From Clostridiaceae bacterium (lineage in GTDB: Bacteria > Bacillota > Clostridia > Oscillospirales > Acutalibacteraceae): a stretch of DNA of 14,069 bases. This document shows, in pieces, positions 7,234-13,782 of this stretch. The position numbers were made by a program, and so were the translations under genes. Each line of letters opens with the position of its first letter. Within the stretch, counting starts at the first letter, position 1. The DNA lies in NCBI GenBank assembly GCA_016295895.1, contig JAEDKI010000031.1:1-14069 (forward strand), read 5' to 3'. The notes under the pieces are model-generated. The model was not told where the DNA came from. It did not search any database and saw only the letters and a list, made by a program, of their open reading frames with translations.

Positions 7234-10200
7234 TCAGTTTTTCTCAACACCGAGAGTAACTTTTTCACCGTTGATATCCCAATCCTTAGCGTATGAACCG
7301 CCTGCGGATTCAATGATATCCGTTGCAAGAACATCGTGAGTGATGGTTGCACGGTTTGATTCAAATATCTGCTGAATCTTTTCGTTGCCGCTGACATAAA
7401 TCTTTATGGTGTCCATAACCTCAAAGCCTGCGTCTTTACGCATGGTCTGAATCTTTGAAATAAGCTCTCTGACGAAGCCTTCCTCGAGAAGCTCGGGGGT
7501 CAGGTTAGTGTCAAGCACAACGGTAACTCCGCCGCCGCTCTCAGCCTGGAAGCCCTCTTTCTGAACGGTTTCGATAAGCAGATCTTCGGGAGCAAGAGTA
7601 ATCTCCGTGCCGCCCGCCGTGAAGGTGATTGAGCCTTTTTCGTCAAGCTCCTGCTTGGTTGCCGAGCCGTCAACGCCTGCAAGATACTCTCTGATTGCTC
7701 CGATGAGCTTGCCGTATTTGGGGCCGAGAGTCTTGAGCTGAGGCTTGAAGCTGTAAGAAACATATGATGAGGAGTCGGTAACGAATTCAAGCTCCTTAAC
7801 ATTGAGTTCATCCTCAATGATTTCGCAGAGATTTCTTTCAAGAGCCTTGGGAGCGGTAACAAAAATCTTGGCGAGAGGCTGTCTGTTCTTGATATTTGCC
7901 GTGTTTCTTGCCGCTCTGCCGAGAACAACGACATTGAGAACCTCGTCCATTGAAGCTTCAAGGTCTTTGTCAACAAATGCAGGGTTTGAAACGGGATAGT
8001 CGCAAAGATGAATGCTTTCGGGAGCGGAGGGATTAACCGAGAGAACAAGATTGCGGTAGATATCCTCTGTCATAAACGGAATCATCGGAGCGGCAAGCTT
8101 GCAGACGGTTTCAAGAGCGGTGTAAAGGGTCATGTAGGCGTTAATTTTATCCTGAGAGAGACCCTGAGCCCAGAAACGCTCTCTGCCTCTGCGGACATAC
8201 CAGTTGCTCATGTCGTCAACGAAGCTCTGAAGTGCCTTTGCGGCTTCGGGGATTGCATAGTTGCCGAGGTAGCCGTCAACCGTGTCAATAAGCGTGTTGA
8301 GCCTTGAAAGCAGCCATTTATCCATAACCGAGAGCTTATCATATTCAAGAGCGTGCTCGGTGGGGTTGAACTTGTCAATTTCAGCGTAGAGAATATAGAA
8401 AGCGTAGGTGTTCCAGAGAGTGCCCATGAATTTGCGCTGACCCTCAACAACAGCCTTGCCGTGGAAACGGTTGGGCAGCCACGGAGCGGAGTTTGTGTAG
8501 AAATACCAACGGATAGCGTCTGCGCCGTAGGTTGAAAGAGCCTCAAACGGGTCAACGGCGTTGCCCTTGGATTTTGACATCTTCTGACCGTTTTCGTCCT
8601 GAACAAGGCCGAGAACGATAACATTTTTATAGGGTGATTTATCAAACAGAAGCGTTGAGATTGCAAGCAGAGAATAGAACCAGCCTCTTGTCTGGTCAAC
8701 CGCTTCCGAGATGAACTCGGCGGGGAACTGCTGCTCGAATATTTCTTTATTCTCAAACGGATAATGATGCTGAGCGAAAGGCATTGCGCCCGAATCGTAC
8801 CAGCAGTCGATAACCTCGGGAACACGCTTCATTTCGCCGCCGCACTTTTCGCACTTGATGGTTACATTGTCAATATACGGGCGGTGAAGCTCGATATCGT
8901 CGGGGCAGTTGTCGCTGAGCTCTTTAAGCTCTGCGATTGAACCGATTGAATGTCTGTGGCCGCAGGAGCATTCCCAGATGTTGAGCGGAGTGCCCCAATA
9001 GCGGTTACGGCTGATGCCCCAATCCTGAATGTTTTCAAGCCAGTCGCCGAAACGACCCTTGCCGATGCTTTCGGGAATCCAGTTAACGGTGTTGTTATTC
9101 TTAACAAGATTGTCCTTAACTGCGGTCATCTTGATGAACCAGGATTCTCTTGCATAATAGATGAGCGGAGTGTCGCAGCGCCAGCAGAACGGATAATCAT
9201 GCTCGAACTTGGGTGCGGAGAAAAGCTTGCCCTGCTTGTCAAGGTCGGTCAGAACAAGGGGATCGGCATCCTTGACGAATTTGCCTGCGTAGGGAGTTTC
9301 CTCGGTCATGTTGCCTTTGCCGTCAACGAACTGAATGAACGGCAGGTCATATTCTCTGCCGATTCTTGCGTCGTCCTCGCCGAATGCGGGAGCAATGTGA
9401 ACAATGCCCGTACCGTCGGACATGGTAACATAGCTGTCGGCTGTAACGAAATGAGCTTTCTTTTTCTGCTTTTCGGCTGAAATGCCTGCGCATTCAAAGA
9501 GAGGCTCGTATTCTTTGCCCTCAAGCTCCTTGCCGACACAGCTTTCAAGAATTTCATAAGCTTCAACGCCGTTTTCCTTGTCGCCGAGAGAACCGAGAAC
9601 GGTGTCAAGGAGAGCCTTTGCCATGTAATATGTGTAGCCGTCAGCCGCCTTTACCTTGCAGTAGGTCTCATCGGGATTTACGCAGAGAGCGCAGTTTGAG
9701 GGGAGAGTCCAGGGTGTTGTTGTCCATGCAAGGAAATAAGCGTCCTCGCCCTTAACCTTGAATCTGACAACGGCGGAGCGTTCTTTGACCGACTTGTAGC
9801 CCTGAGCAACCTCGTGAGAGGAGAGGGGAGTTCCGCAGCGGGGGCAGTAGGGAACGATCTTGAAGCCCTTATAGAGCAGACCCTTGTTCCAGATCTCTTT
9901 CAGCGACCACCAAACGGATTCGATATAGTTATTGTGATAAGTAACATATGGGTTATCCATATCAGCCCAGAAGCCGACCGTGCCTGAGAAGTCCTCCCAC
10001 ATACCCTTATATTTCCAAACGCTTTCTTTGCAAAGCTTGATAAAAGGCTCAAGACCGTATTTTTCAATCTGATCCTTGCCGTTGATGCCGAGCAGCTTTT
10101 CAACCTCAAGCTCAACGGGCAGGCCGTGAGTGTCCCAACCTGCTTTTCTCGGAACCATGTTGCCCTTCATGGCGTGATATCTCGGAATCATATCCTTGAT

Positions 10201-10389
10201 AACACGGGTGAGAACATGGCCGATGTGAGGCTTGCCGTTGGCGGTCGGCGGGCCGTCATAGAAAGTATAGGTCGGGCAGCCTTCTCTTTCTTCAATGCTT
10301 TTCTCGAATATATGATTTTCTTTCCAGAATTCCTGCACAGCCTTTTCACGGCTGACAAAATCAAAATTCGACGAAACCTTTTCGTACAT
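7234..10389 (-). CDS. ileS: Isoleucyl-tRNA synthetase, IleS2 (eukaryote-like) class
   Basis: This cytoplasmic enzyme of 1051 residues charges tRNA-Ile with isoleucine. Class I signatures are HIGH at 55-58 (in GKPHIGH) and KMSKS at 603-607. The editing (CP1) domain begins with the TTTPWTLPSN motif near residue 220. Cys pairs CPRC (about 183), CSC (about 480) and CEKC (about 513) are probable zinc sites. RGWFYSLL lies near 566. The TFYDGPPTANG and GWDTHGLPVE forms, and the ELLEEGFVRELI C-terminal region, match the IleS2 class rather than E. coli-type IleS1. The ATG at 10389 has GGAGG 8 nt upstream. The frame stays open for 35 codons further, but that extension covers the T-box terminator and is not coding. 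Expression is controlled by the adjacent T-box. Confidence 0.97.
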   Translation of the reverse strand: MYEKVSSNFDFVSREKAVQEFWKENHIFEKSIEEREGCPTYTFYDGPPTANGKPHIGHVLTRVIKDMIPRYHAMKGNMVPRKAGWDTHGLPVELEVEKLLGINGKDQIEKYGLEPFIKLCKESVWKYKGMWEDFSGTVGFWADMDNPYVTYHNNYIESVWWSLKEIWNKGLLYKGFKIVPYCPRCGTPLSSHEVAQGYKSVKERSAVVRFKVKGEDAYFLAWTTTPWTLPSNCALCVNPDETYCKVKAADGYTYYMAKALLDTVLGSLGDKENGVEAYEILESCVGKELEGKEYEPLFECAGISAEKQKKKAHFVTADSYVTMSDGTGIVHIAPAFGEDDARIGREYDLPFIQFVDGKGNMTEETPYAGKFVKDADPLVLTDLDKQGKLFSAPKFEHDYPFCWRCDTPLIYYARESWFIKMTAVKDNLVKNNNTVNWIPESIGKGRFGDWLENIQDWGISRNRYWGTPLNIWECSCGHRHSIGSIAELKELSDNCPDDIELHRPYIDNVTIKCEKCGGEMKRVPEVIDCWYDSGAMPFAQHHYPFENKEIFEQQFPAEFISEAVDQTRGWFYSLLAISTLLFDKSPYKNVIVLGLVQDENGQKMSKSKGNAVDPFEALSTYGADAIRWYFYTNSAPWLPNRFHGKAVVEGQRKFMGTLWNTYAFYILYAEIDKFNPTEHALEYDKLSVMDKWLLSRLNTLIDTVDGYLGNYAIPEAAKALQSFVDDMSNWYVRRGRERFWAQGLSQDKINAYMTLYTALETVCKLAAPMIPFMTEDIYRNLVLSVNPSAPESIHLCDYPVSNPAFVDKDLEASMDEVLNVVVLGRAARNTANIKNRQPLAKIFVTAPKALERNLCEIIEDELNVKELEFVTDSSSYVSYSFKPQLKTLGPKYGKLIGAIREYLAGVDGSATKQELDEKGSITFTAGGTEITLAPEDLLIETVQKEGFQAESGGGVTVVLDTNLTPELLEEGFVRELISKIQTMRKDAGFEVMDTIKIYVSGNEKIQQIFESNRATITHDVLATDIIESAGGSYAKDWDINGEKVTLGVEKN

Positions 10390-10445
10390 TTTGAATTCCT
10401 CCGATTTATGAATAATTAGAATAATTGATTGCTGATTTGCGGCGC

Positions 10446-10670
10446 AAAAAAATCCCTGCCCCGAACGGGACAAGGAACAACCTTGCTTAACCACCCATTA
10501 CATAACCCGATCTTTATGCGCCCGATAACGGCGGACTGCCGACAAAGCCTACTTGCAAAAGGCGTTCGGTTTGCGATTCGGGAGTGATTTTCACTATTGC
10601 GGCAGACGGTGCGTTCCCACTATCCGCACCTCACTTGGTCTGCGCCCTGCAAAGGCTACTGTCTCCGTCA
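10446..10670 (-). promoter_or_regulatory. T-box riboswitch, isoleucine-specific, controlling ileS
   Basis: Read on the minus strand, stem I begins with GGAG (10666-10663) followed by the AGTA E-loop strand (10660-10657). It has a GCAGAC/GTCTGC helix and a distal GGTGCG/CGCACC hairpin, then returns through GAAA-ATC-A to CTCC. The ATC (10588-10586), after GAAA and before a purine, is the expected isoleucine specifier codon. The T-box is GGGTGGTTAAGC (10496 downward), with TGG able to pair with an uncharged tRNA end. Antiterminator pairing is GGG/CCC plus CAAGG/CCTTG around a TGGTTAAG bulge. The competing terminator is a 9-bp stem (10475-10467 with 10462-10454) followed by seven T (10452-10446). 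Uncharged tRNA-Ile should permit readthrough into ileS. Confidence 0.93.
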
Positions 10671-10712
10671 TAATCTTTCAAGATGACAATATTTATATTT
10701 TTAATTAAAAAC

Positions 10713-10741
10713 AGTATATCACACACTTTCGTGCTTGTCAA
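10713..10741 (-). promoter_or_regulatory. Promoter of the ileS T-box transcript
   Basis: On the minus strand, TTGACA (10741-10736), a 17-bp spacer and TATACT (10718-10713) form a near-perfect vegetative promoter. The start would be near 10706, placing about 317 nt of leader, including the whole T-box, before the ileS ATG. Confidence 0.88.
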
Positions 10742-10776
10742 GAAAATCAAGCGCTTTTTCGGAGATTACAAATCAA

Positions 10777-10816
10777 AACCGATATGTGCTCAATAACTCT
10801 GAGCGTCATATCGGTT
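10777..10816 (-). terminator. Terminator hairpin after the HTH/desulfoferrodoxin gene
   Basis: AACCGATATG (10777-10786) pairs perfectly with CATATCGGTT (10807-10816). An inner GCTCA/TGAGC stem closes a 7-nt loop. It lies 4 nt past the gene's stop codon (10821-10823). The minus-strand tail is only TTTTG, so the T-tract is modest. It also insulates the ileS promoter just beyond it. Confidence 0.75.
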
Positions 10817-10820
10817 ATTT

Positions 10821-11405
10821 TCAGATGTTTTTACAGAATAATCCGTGCTTTGTGCAGTGCCACAGCAGTATACCGTGGCCTCTTTTGGGGAAACGGACCT
10901 GCAATTCCCATTCGGGATAGGTTTTGAAAATCTTGATTTCGCCCGATGATGCAAATGCGACAAATGATATATAGTGGTCTTTTTCCATTTCGTGCTTTGA
11001 CGAAATAAACCAATCGTTTTCAATAACCTCTGCCGTGATTTCGTGGCAGGGATCAGCTTTCTGAGCCTGAAGCGGCAAAAGCTTTCTGCCGCAGCATGAA
11101 ACCGTGGCGTTGCCCGTTGAAATCACAAGATTGCCGCATACGGGGCAGACATAACAGCTTGATTTCTTCATGTTTCCGCTGACGAATGTGTTGGTCTGCA
11201 AGCCGCCGCTCAGAATTTCTTCAATATTTACCCCGAGAATGTCGGAGAGCGAGCCGAGCAGAGAAATATCGGGGCAGCCTCTGCCCGTTTCCCATTTTGA
11301 AACCGTTCTGTCAGAGACGGAAAGAAGCTCCGCAAGAGCCGATTGAGTCAAGCCTTTTTCGGTTCTGAGAGTGCGGATGAGCGCACCGATTTCCGAGTTG
11401 TTCAT
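10821..11405 (-). CDS. XRE-type HTH regulator fused to a desulfoferrodoxin/superoxide reductase-like domain
   Basis: This 194-residue protein has an XRE-type helix-turn-helix at about 5-65 (IGALIRTLRTEKGLTQ, then SDRTVSKWETGRGCPD). A desulforedoxin-like Fe(Cys)4 site follows, with C87, C90, C104 and C105 in the CxxCGN...CCG pattern. After it comes a neelaredoxin-like domain retaining all five center II ligands: H121, H138, H144 (HEMEKDH), C184 and H187 (HCTKHGLF). Known superoxide reductases have Glu-Lys before the first His. Here it is Pro-Cys, so catalysis may be weak and a redox- or iron-sensing role is plausible (inference). The ATG at 11405 is chosen because AAAGG sits 9 nt upstream and the promoter leaves only a short leader. 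An in-frame ATG at 11414 would add three residues. It is monocistronic between its own promoter and terminator. Confidence 0.85.
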   Translation of the reverse strand: MNNSEIGALIRTLRTEKGLTQSALAELLSVSDRTVSKWETGRGCPDISLLGSLSDILGVNIEEILSGGLQTNTFVSGNMKKSSCYVCPVCGNLVISTGNATVSCCGRKLLPLQAQKADPCHEITAEVIENDWFISSKHEMEKDHYISFVAFASSGEIKIFKTYPEWELQVRFPKRGHGILLWHCTKHGLFCKNI

Positions 11406-11427
11406 GTTAATCATCCTTTCGCCCTCT

Positions 11428-11456
11428 ATTTTAGCGTTATTCCGACGCAAATGCAA
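11428..11456 (-). promoter_or_regulatory. Promoter of the HTH/desulfoferrodoxin gene
   Basis: On the minus strand, TTGCAT (11456-11451), a 17-bp spacer and TAAAAT (11433-11428) precede the gene. The predicted start near 11421 leaves a leader of about 16 nt carrying the AAAGG ribosome site. Confidence 0.7.
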
Positions 11457-11458
11457 CA

Positions 11459-11474
11459 TACTCTGCGTAGAGTA
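11459..11474. promoter_or_regulatory. Inverted repeat beside the -35 box, possible operator
   Basis: TACTCT-GCGT-AGAGTA is a perfect 6-bp inverted repeat lying 2 bp upstream of the -35 box of the HTH gene. XRE-family regulators often bind such dyads and control themselves, so this is a reasonable autoregulatory operator. The link is inferred from position only. Confidence 0.45.
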
Positions 11475-11483
11475 CCCGAAAAG

Positions 11484-11512
11484 AAAAAGGCTTGCGCCGA
11501 AAAACGCAAGCC
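11484..11512 (-). terminator. Terminator of the zinc-ribbon membrane protein gene
   Basis: GGCTTGCG (11489-11496) pairs perfectly with CGCAAGCC (11505-11512) around an 8-nt loop. On the minus strand five T follow (11488-11484). It lies 16 nt beyond the stop of the gene ending at 11529. Confidence 0.85.
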
Positions 11513-11528
11513 GTAATATTCATAAAGA

Positions 11529-12296
11529 TTATGCTTCAACCGTTTCTTTTTCTTCCGCAGGTTCCTCGGAGGATTCTTCTTTCTTTTCTTCGGGAGGAAT
11601 GTTAACGGGGCTGAGAGCAACGGCGAGATTGACCGCCGCTGAGAGCAGGAACAGCGCAGCGCTGACGAAAATTCCCCAGCTCGGGCTGCAGCTTACTGCG
11701 TCGGCAAGAGTGCTTGCCTGAAGCATTGAAGAAAAGCTGTTGAAGCAGATTGCGCTTGAGAACATCATAAGACCCGCAACAAGGTTTGTAATAAACAGAC
11801 CCTTGCTGTTGAGCTTCTTGAAGTTGAGAAGCAAAAATACAAGGCTGACAAGCAAAGAAAGCGTGCTGAAAACAACAAACAGAAGCGAAAGCAGGAATCT
11901 CAGCGAAGCGGCGCCGATGATTTCCGAGCCGGGTGCTTTCAAAATGCCCAATATGTCAAATTTCATGAGATTCATGACAAGCGTTATCAGATTGAGCGTG
12001 AATTTTTCTTCACAGAACGGAATTGAAACTGCGAGAGAGCCGAGGGGGAGCAGGAGCGAGAAAAGGGGGAGAACGCTGATGGGAATTCTTGCGATTCTCA
12101 GCTTTGTTCCCGCAAAGGAATATTTGAATCTGCGCATTGCCTCGTGGAGCTTTGCGAACGCCGCTTCGGCGGCGATTGAATCCTCCTCAAGCCGTCTTTC
12201 CCAATCGTAATTGGCTATGTTAACTCCGCAGTCGGGGCATTCGGCCTTGACATTCCAGATATGAAGCTTTCTTCCGCATTTCGGACATTTTGCCAT
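11529..12296 (-). CDS. Zinc-ribbon, four-helix membrane protein of unknown function
   Basis: I do not recognise a named family for this 255-residue protein. It opens with a zinc ribbon of two CxxC pairs (C4/C7 and C20/C23), the common Clostridial double-knuckle type. A charged, Ala-rich stretch (about 32-57) comes next. Four hydrophobic segments follow (about 72-93, 133-158, 166-187, 207-229). The tail (about 235-255) is Glu/Lys-rich, low in complexity and probably disordered. The ATG has AAAAGG about 9 nt upstream. With its own promoter and terminator it appears monocistronic. The ribbon and tail are predicted to be cytoplasmic, which fits an even number of membrane passes. The cargo or partner cannot be inferred. 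Confidence 0.8.
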   Translation of the reverse strand: MAKCPKCGRKLHIWNVKAECPDCGVNIANYDWERRLEEDSIAAEAAFAKLHEAMRRFKYSFAGTKLRIARIPISVLPLFSLLLPLGSLAVSIPFCEEKFTLNLITLVMNLMKFDILGILKAPGSEIIGAASLRFLLSLLFVVFSTLSLLVSLVFLLLNFKKLNSKGLFITNLVAGLMMFSSAICFNSFSSMLQASTLADAVSCSPSWGIFVSAALFLLSAAVNLAVALSPVNIPPEEKKEESSEEPAEEKETVEA

Positions 12297-12334
12297 AAAA
12301 TCACACCTTTTACAACAGAATGAATATGTAATTT

Positions 12335-12363
12335 ATTTTATACGCTTTTGGCGAAAGTGTCAA
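12335..12363 (-). promoter_or_regulatory. Promoter of the zinc-ribbon membrane protein gene
   Basis: On the minus strand, TTGACA (12363-12358), a 17-bp spacer and TAAAAT (12340-12335) lie 39 bp upstream of the ATG. The -35 begins 7 bp beyond the araD stop, and no terminator hairpin is visible between araD and this promoter, so some araD readthrough is possible. Confidence 0.75.
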
Positions 12364-12369
12364 GTCTTA

Positions 12370-13056
12370 TTATTGACCGTAGTAGGCTTTTTCGCCGTGC
12401 TTTCTGAAATAATGCTTATTTATAATATTTTCGTTTGCTTGGCGGGCGTTCATGGTCTTGCTCAGATATGCCATTTTGGCAACTTCTTCAAGGATTGCGG
12501 AGTTTTCCGCCGCCTTGAGTCCGTTTTTGCCCCAGGTGAACGGGCCGTGGGAATGAACCAGAACTGCGGGCACGGCGTTATAATCAATGCCGCCATTTTC
12601 AAAGCATTCCGCAATGACCTTGCCGGTGTTCAGCTCATATTCGCCCTCGATTTCTTCCTTTGTCAAGTCTCTTGTGCAGGGAATTTCGCCAAAGGCAAAG
12701 TCGGCGTGGGTTGTGCCGAAAGGAGGAATGCCGCATGCCGCCTGAGCAAAGGAAACCGCAAAGGTTGAATGTGTGTGAGCAACTCCGCCGATGTCGGGGA
12801 AACGGCGGTAAAGCTCAAGATGAGTGGGCGTGTCAGACGACGGATTCAAAGCCCCTTCAACCCTTTCGCCGCTGAGATTCATAACCACCATATCGTCGGG
12901 AGACATTTTTTCATAGGGAACGCCCGACGGCTTAATGACAACAAGCCCGCTTTCACGGTCAATCTGAGAAACATTGCCCCAGGTGAAAAGCACAAGACCG
13001 TATTCAACAAGCTTCATGTTTGCTTCATATACTTCTTTTTTGATATTTTCGAGCAT
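12370..13056 (-). CDS. araD: L-ribulose-5-phosphate 4-epimerase
   Basis: This 228-residue class II aldolase-fold enzyme interconverts L-ribulose 5-phosphate and D-xylulose 5-phosphate, linking arabinose use to the pentose phosphate pathway. It aligns almost end to end with E. coli AraD (231 residues) as I recall it: LTWGNVS-like TWGNVS (25-30), IKPSGV (41-46), SSDTPTH (73-79), THADF (116-120), CTRDLT, HSHGPFTWGKN (168-178) and a final KAYYGQ. The zinc ligands D75, H94, H96 and H170 are present, with catalytic D119 and Y226. Its ribosome site overlaps the DUF4364 stop codon (TAAGGAG), so it is coupled to that gene. No araA, araB or other arabinose gene lies in the window. Confidence 0.95.
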   Translation of the reverse strand: MLENIKKEVYEANMKLVEYGLVLFTWGNVSQIDRESGLVVIKPSGVPYEKMSPDDMVVMNLSGERVEGALNPSSDTPTHLELYRRFPDIGGVAHTHSTFAVSFAQAACGIPPFGTTHADFAFGEIPCTRDLTKEEIEGEYELNTGKVIAECFENGGIDYNAVPAVLVHSHGPFTWGKNGLKAAENSAILEEVAKMAYLSKTMNARQANENIINKHYFRKHGEKAYYGQ

Positions 13057-13067
13057 TGTCGTTCTCC

Positions 13068-13619
13068 TTACACAAAAAGTGCCGCCGCAACGGTTGAATA
13101 AACATGTGACGGGTCTTTCAGAAAATTCATTTTAAGCTGCTGTGCCTGCTCAAAATCTGCGGCATAGACCGACAGCTCCATGAGAGTTTCGCCCTTGTGA
13201 TTAACCCGGAATGTGACATAATATCCGTTATCGGTCTTTTGAAAATCAACCGTGTTTTCGCCCTCACGCTTTTCAAGAAGCTGAAGCTTCAAAGCGTCGG
13301 CAAGAGCGGTTTCTTTAACCGATTTCGGAAGCTCCTGCGAAAGCTCGTCAACCGACAGCTCACCCTTGGGGGTTAAATAAACAAGAGAATCCGCACGGGT
13401 GAGATTTCCGCTTTCAATCAGCTCCTCGATAGCCTGACTTGCTTCAAAATAGTTTGCAAGCCCGTGAAGCTGAAGCGATTCAAGAAGCTTTGATTCGCTC
13501 ATCGGCTCTTGCAATCGGCTGACAAGAAATGTCAGAAGCAGTTTTATCTGCGTTCTGCTGCGAAGTCCTCCGGGCTCGATCCCCTCCGAAAAGGCGTCAA
13601 ATTCATTTTCAATAGACAT
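13068..13619 (-). CDS. DUF4364 family protein (winged-helix-like)
   Basis: This 183-residue protein has the FDAFSEGIEPGGLRSRTQIKLLL opening (in parts: residues 7-29) and GLANYFEA (53-60) that mark DUF4364, a Clostridial family with a predicted winged-helix N-terminal half. A second half of alternating strands (NGYYVTFRV, TLMELSVYA) follows. Its biochemical role is not established to my knowledge. ATG at 13619 is chosen over TTG at 13622 because GGGAG lies 8 nt upstream of the ATG. It is 11 nt before araD and shares its transcript. A regulatory role over araD is only a guess, since DUF4364 genes occur in many contexts. Confidence 0.85.
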   Translation of the reverse strand: MSIENEFDAFSEGIEPGGLRSRTQIKLLLTFLVSRLQEPMSESKLLESLQLHGLANYFEASQAIEELIESGNLTRADSLVYLTPKGELSVDELSQELPKSVKETALADALKLQLLEKREGENTVDFQKTDNGYYVTFRVNHKGETLMELSVYAADFEQAQQLKMNFLKDPSHVYSTVAAALFV

Positions 13620-13673
13620 CAATATTTCTCCCTGAGCAATTTCATTTTAAAAATAATCAGATATATTTATATT

Positions 13674-13702
13674 ATCATACCATAAAGTGCCCGTCTTTTC
13701 AA
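13674..13702 (-). promoter_or_regulatory. Promoter of the DUF4364-araD operon
   Basis: On the minus strand, TTGAAA (13702-13697), a 17-bp spacer and TATGAT (13679-13674) sit about 55 bp upstream of the DUF4364 ATG. The region between is AT-rich, with no clear operator. Confidence 0.78.
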
Positions 13703-13733
13703 GTGCAACGGGGAATTATTGCTCACCCGTGCG

Positions 13734-13770
13734 AAAAATAAAAGCCTGCAAACGGTTGAGAATGCAGGCT
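13734..13770 (-). terminator. Terminator after the GH3 gene
   Basis: AGCCTGCA (13743-13750) pairs with TGCAGGCT (13763-13770) around a 12-nt loop. On the minus strand the stem is followed by TTTTATTTTT. It lies 12 nt past the GH3 stop codon and shares its stem sequence with the pot-mltG terminator at 5788. Confidence 0.85.
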
Positions 13771-13782
13771 GTATTATGTCAA

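Noticed and set aside
8950..9480. 176-codon open frame antisense to ileS
   Set aside because: A shadow of the conserved ileS coding frame. No ribosome site and no family resemblance.
10390..10494. 35-codon in-frame N-terminal extension of IleS
   Set aside because: It covers the T-box terminator and its T-tract. The ATG at 10389 has an ideal GGAGG site and begins the usual MYEKV-type N-terminus.
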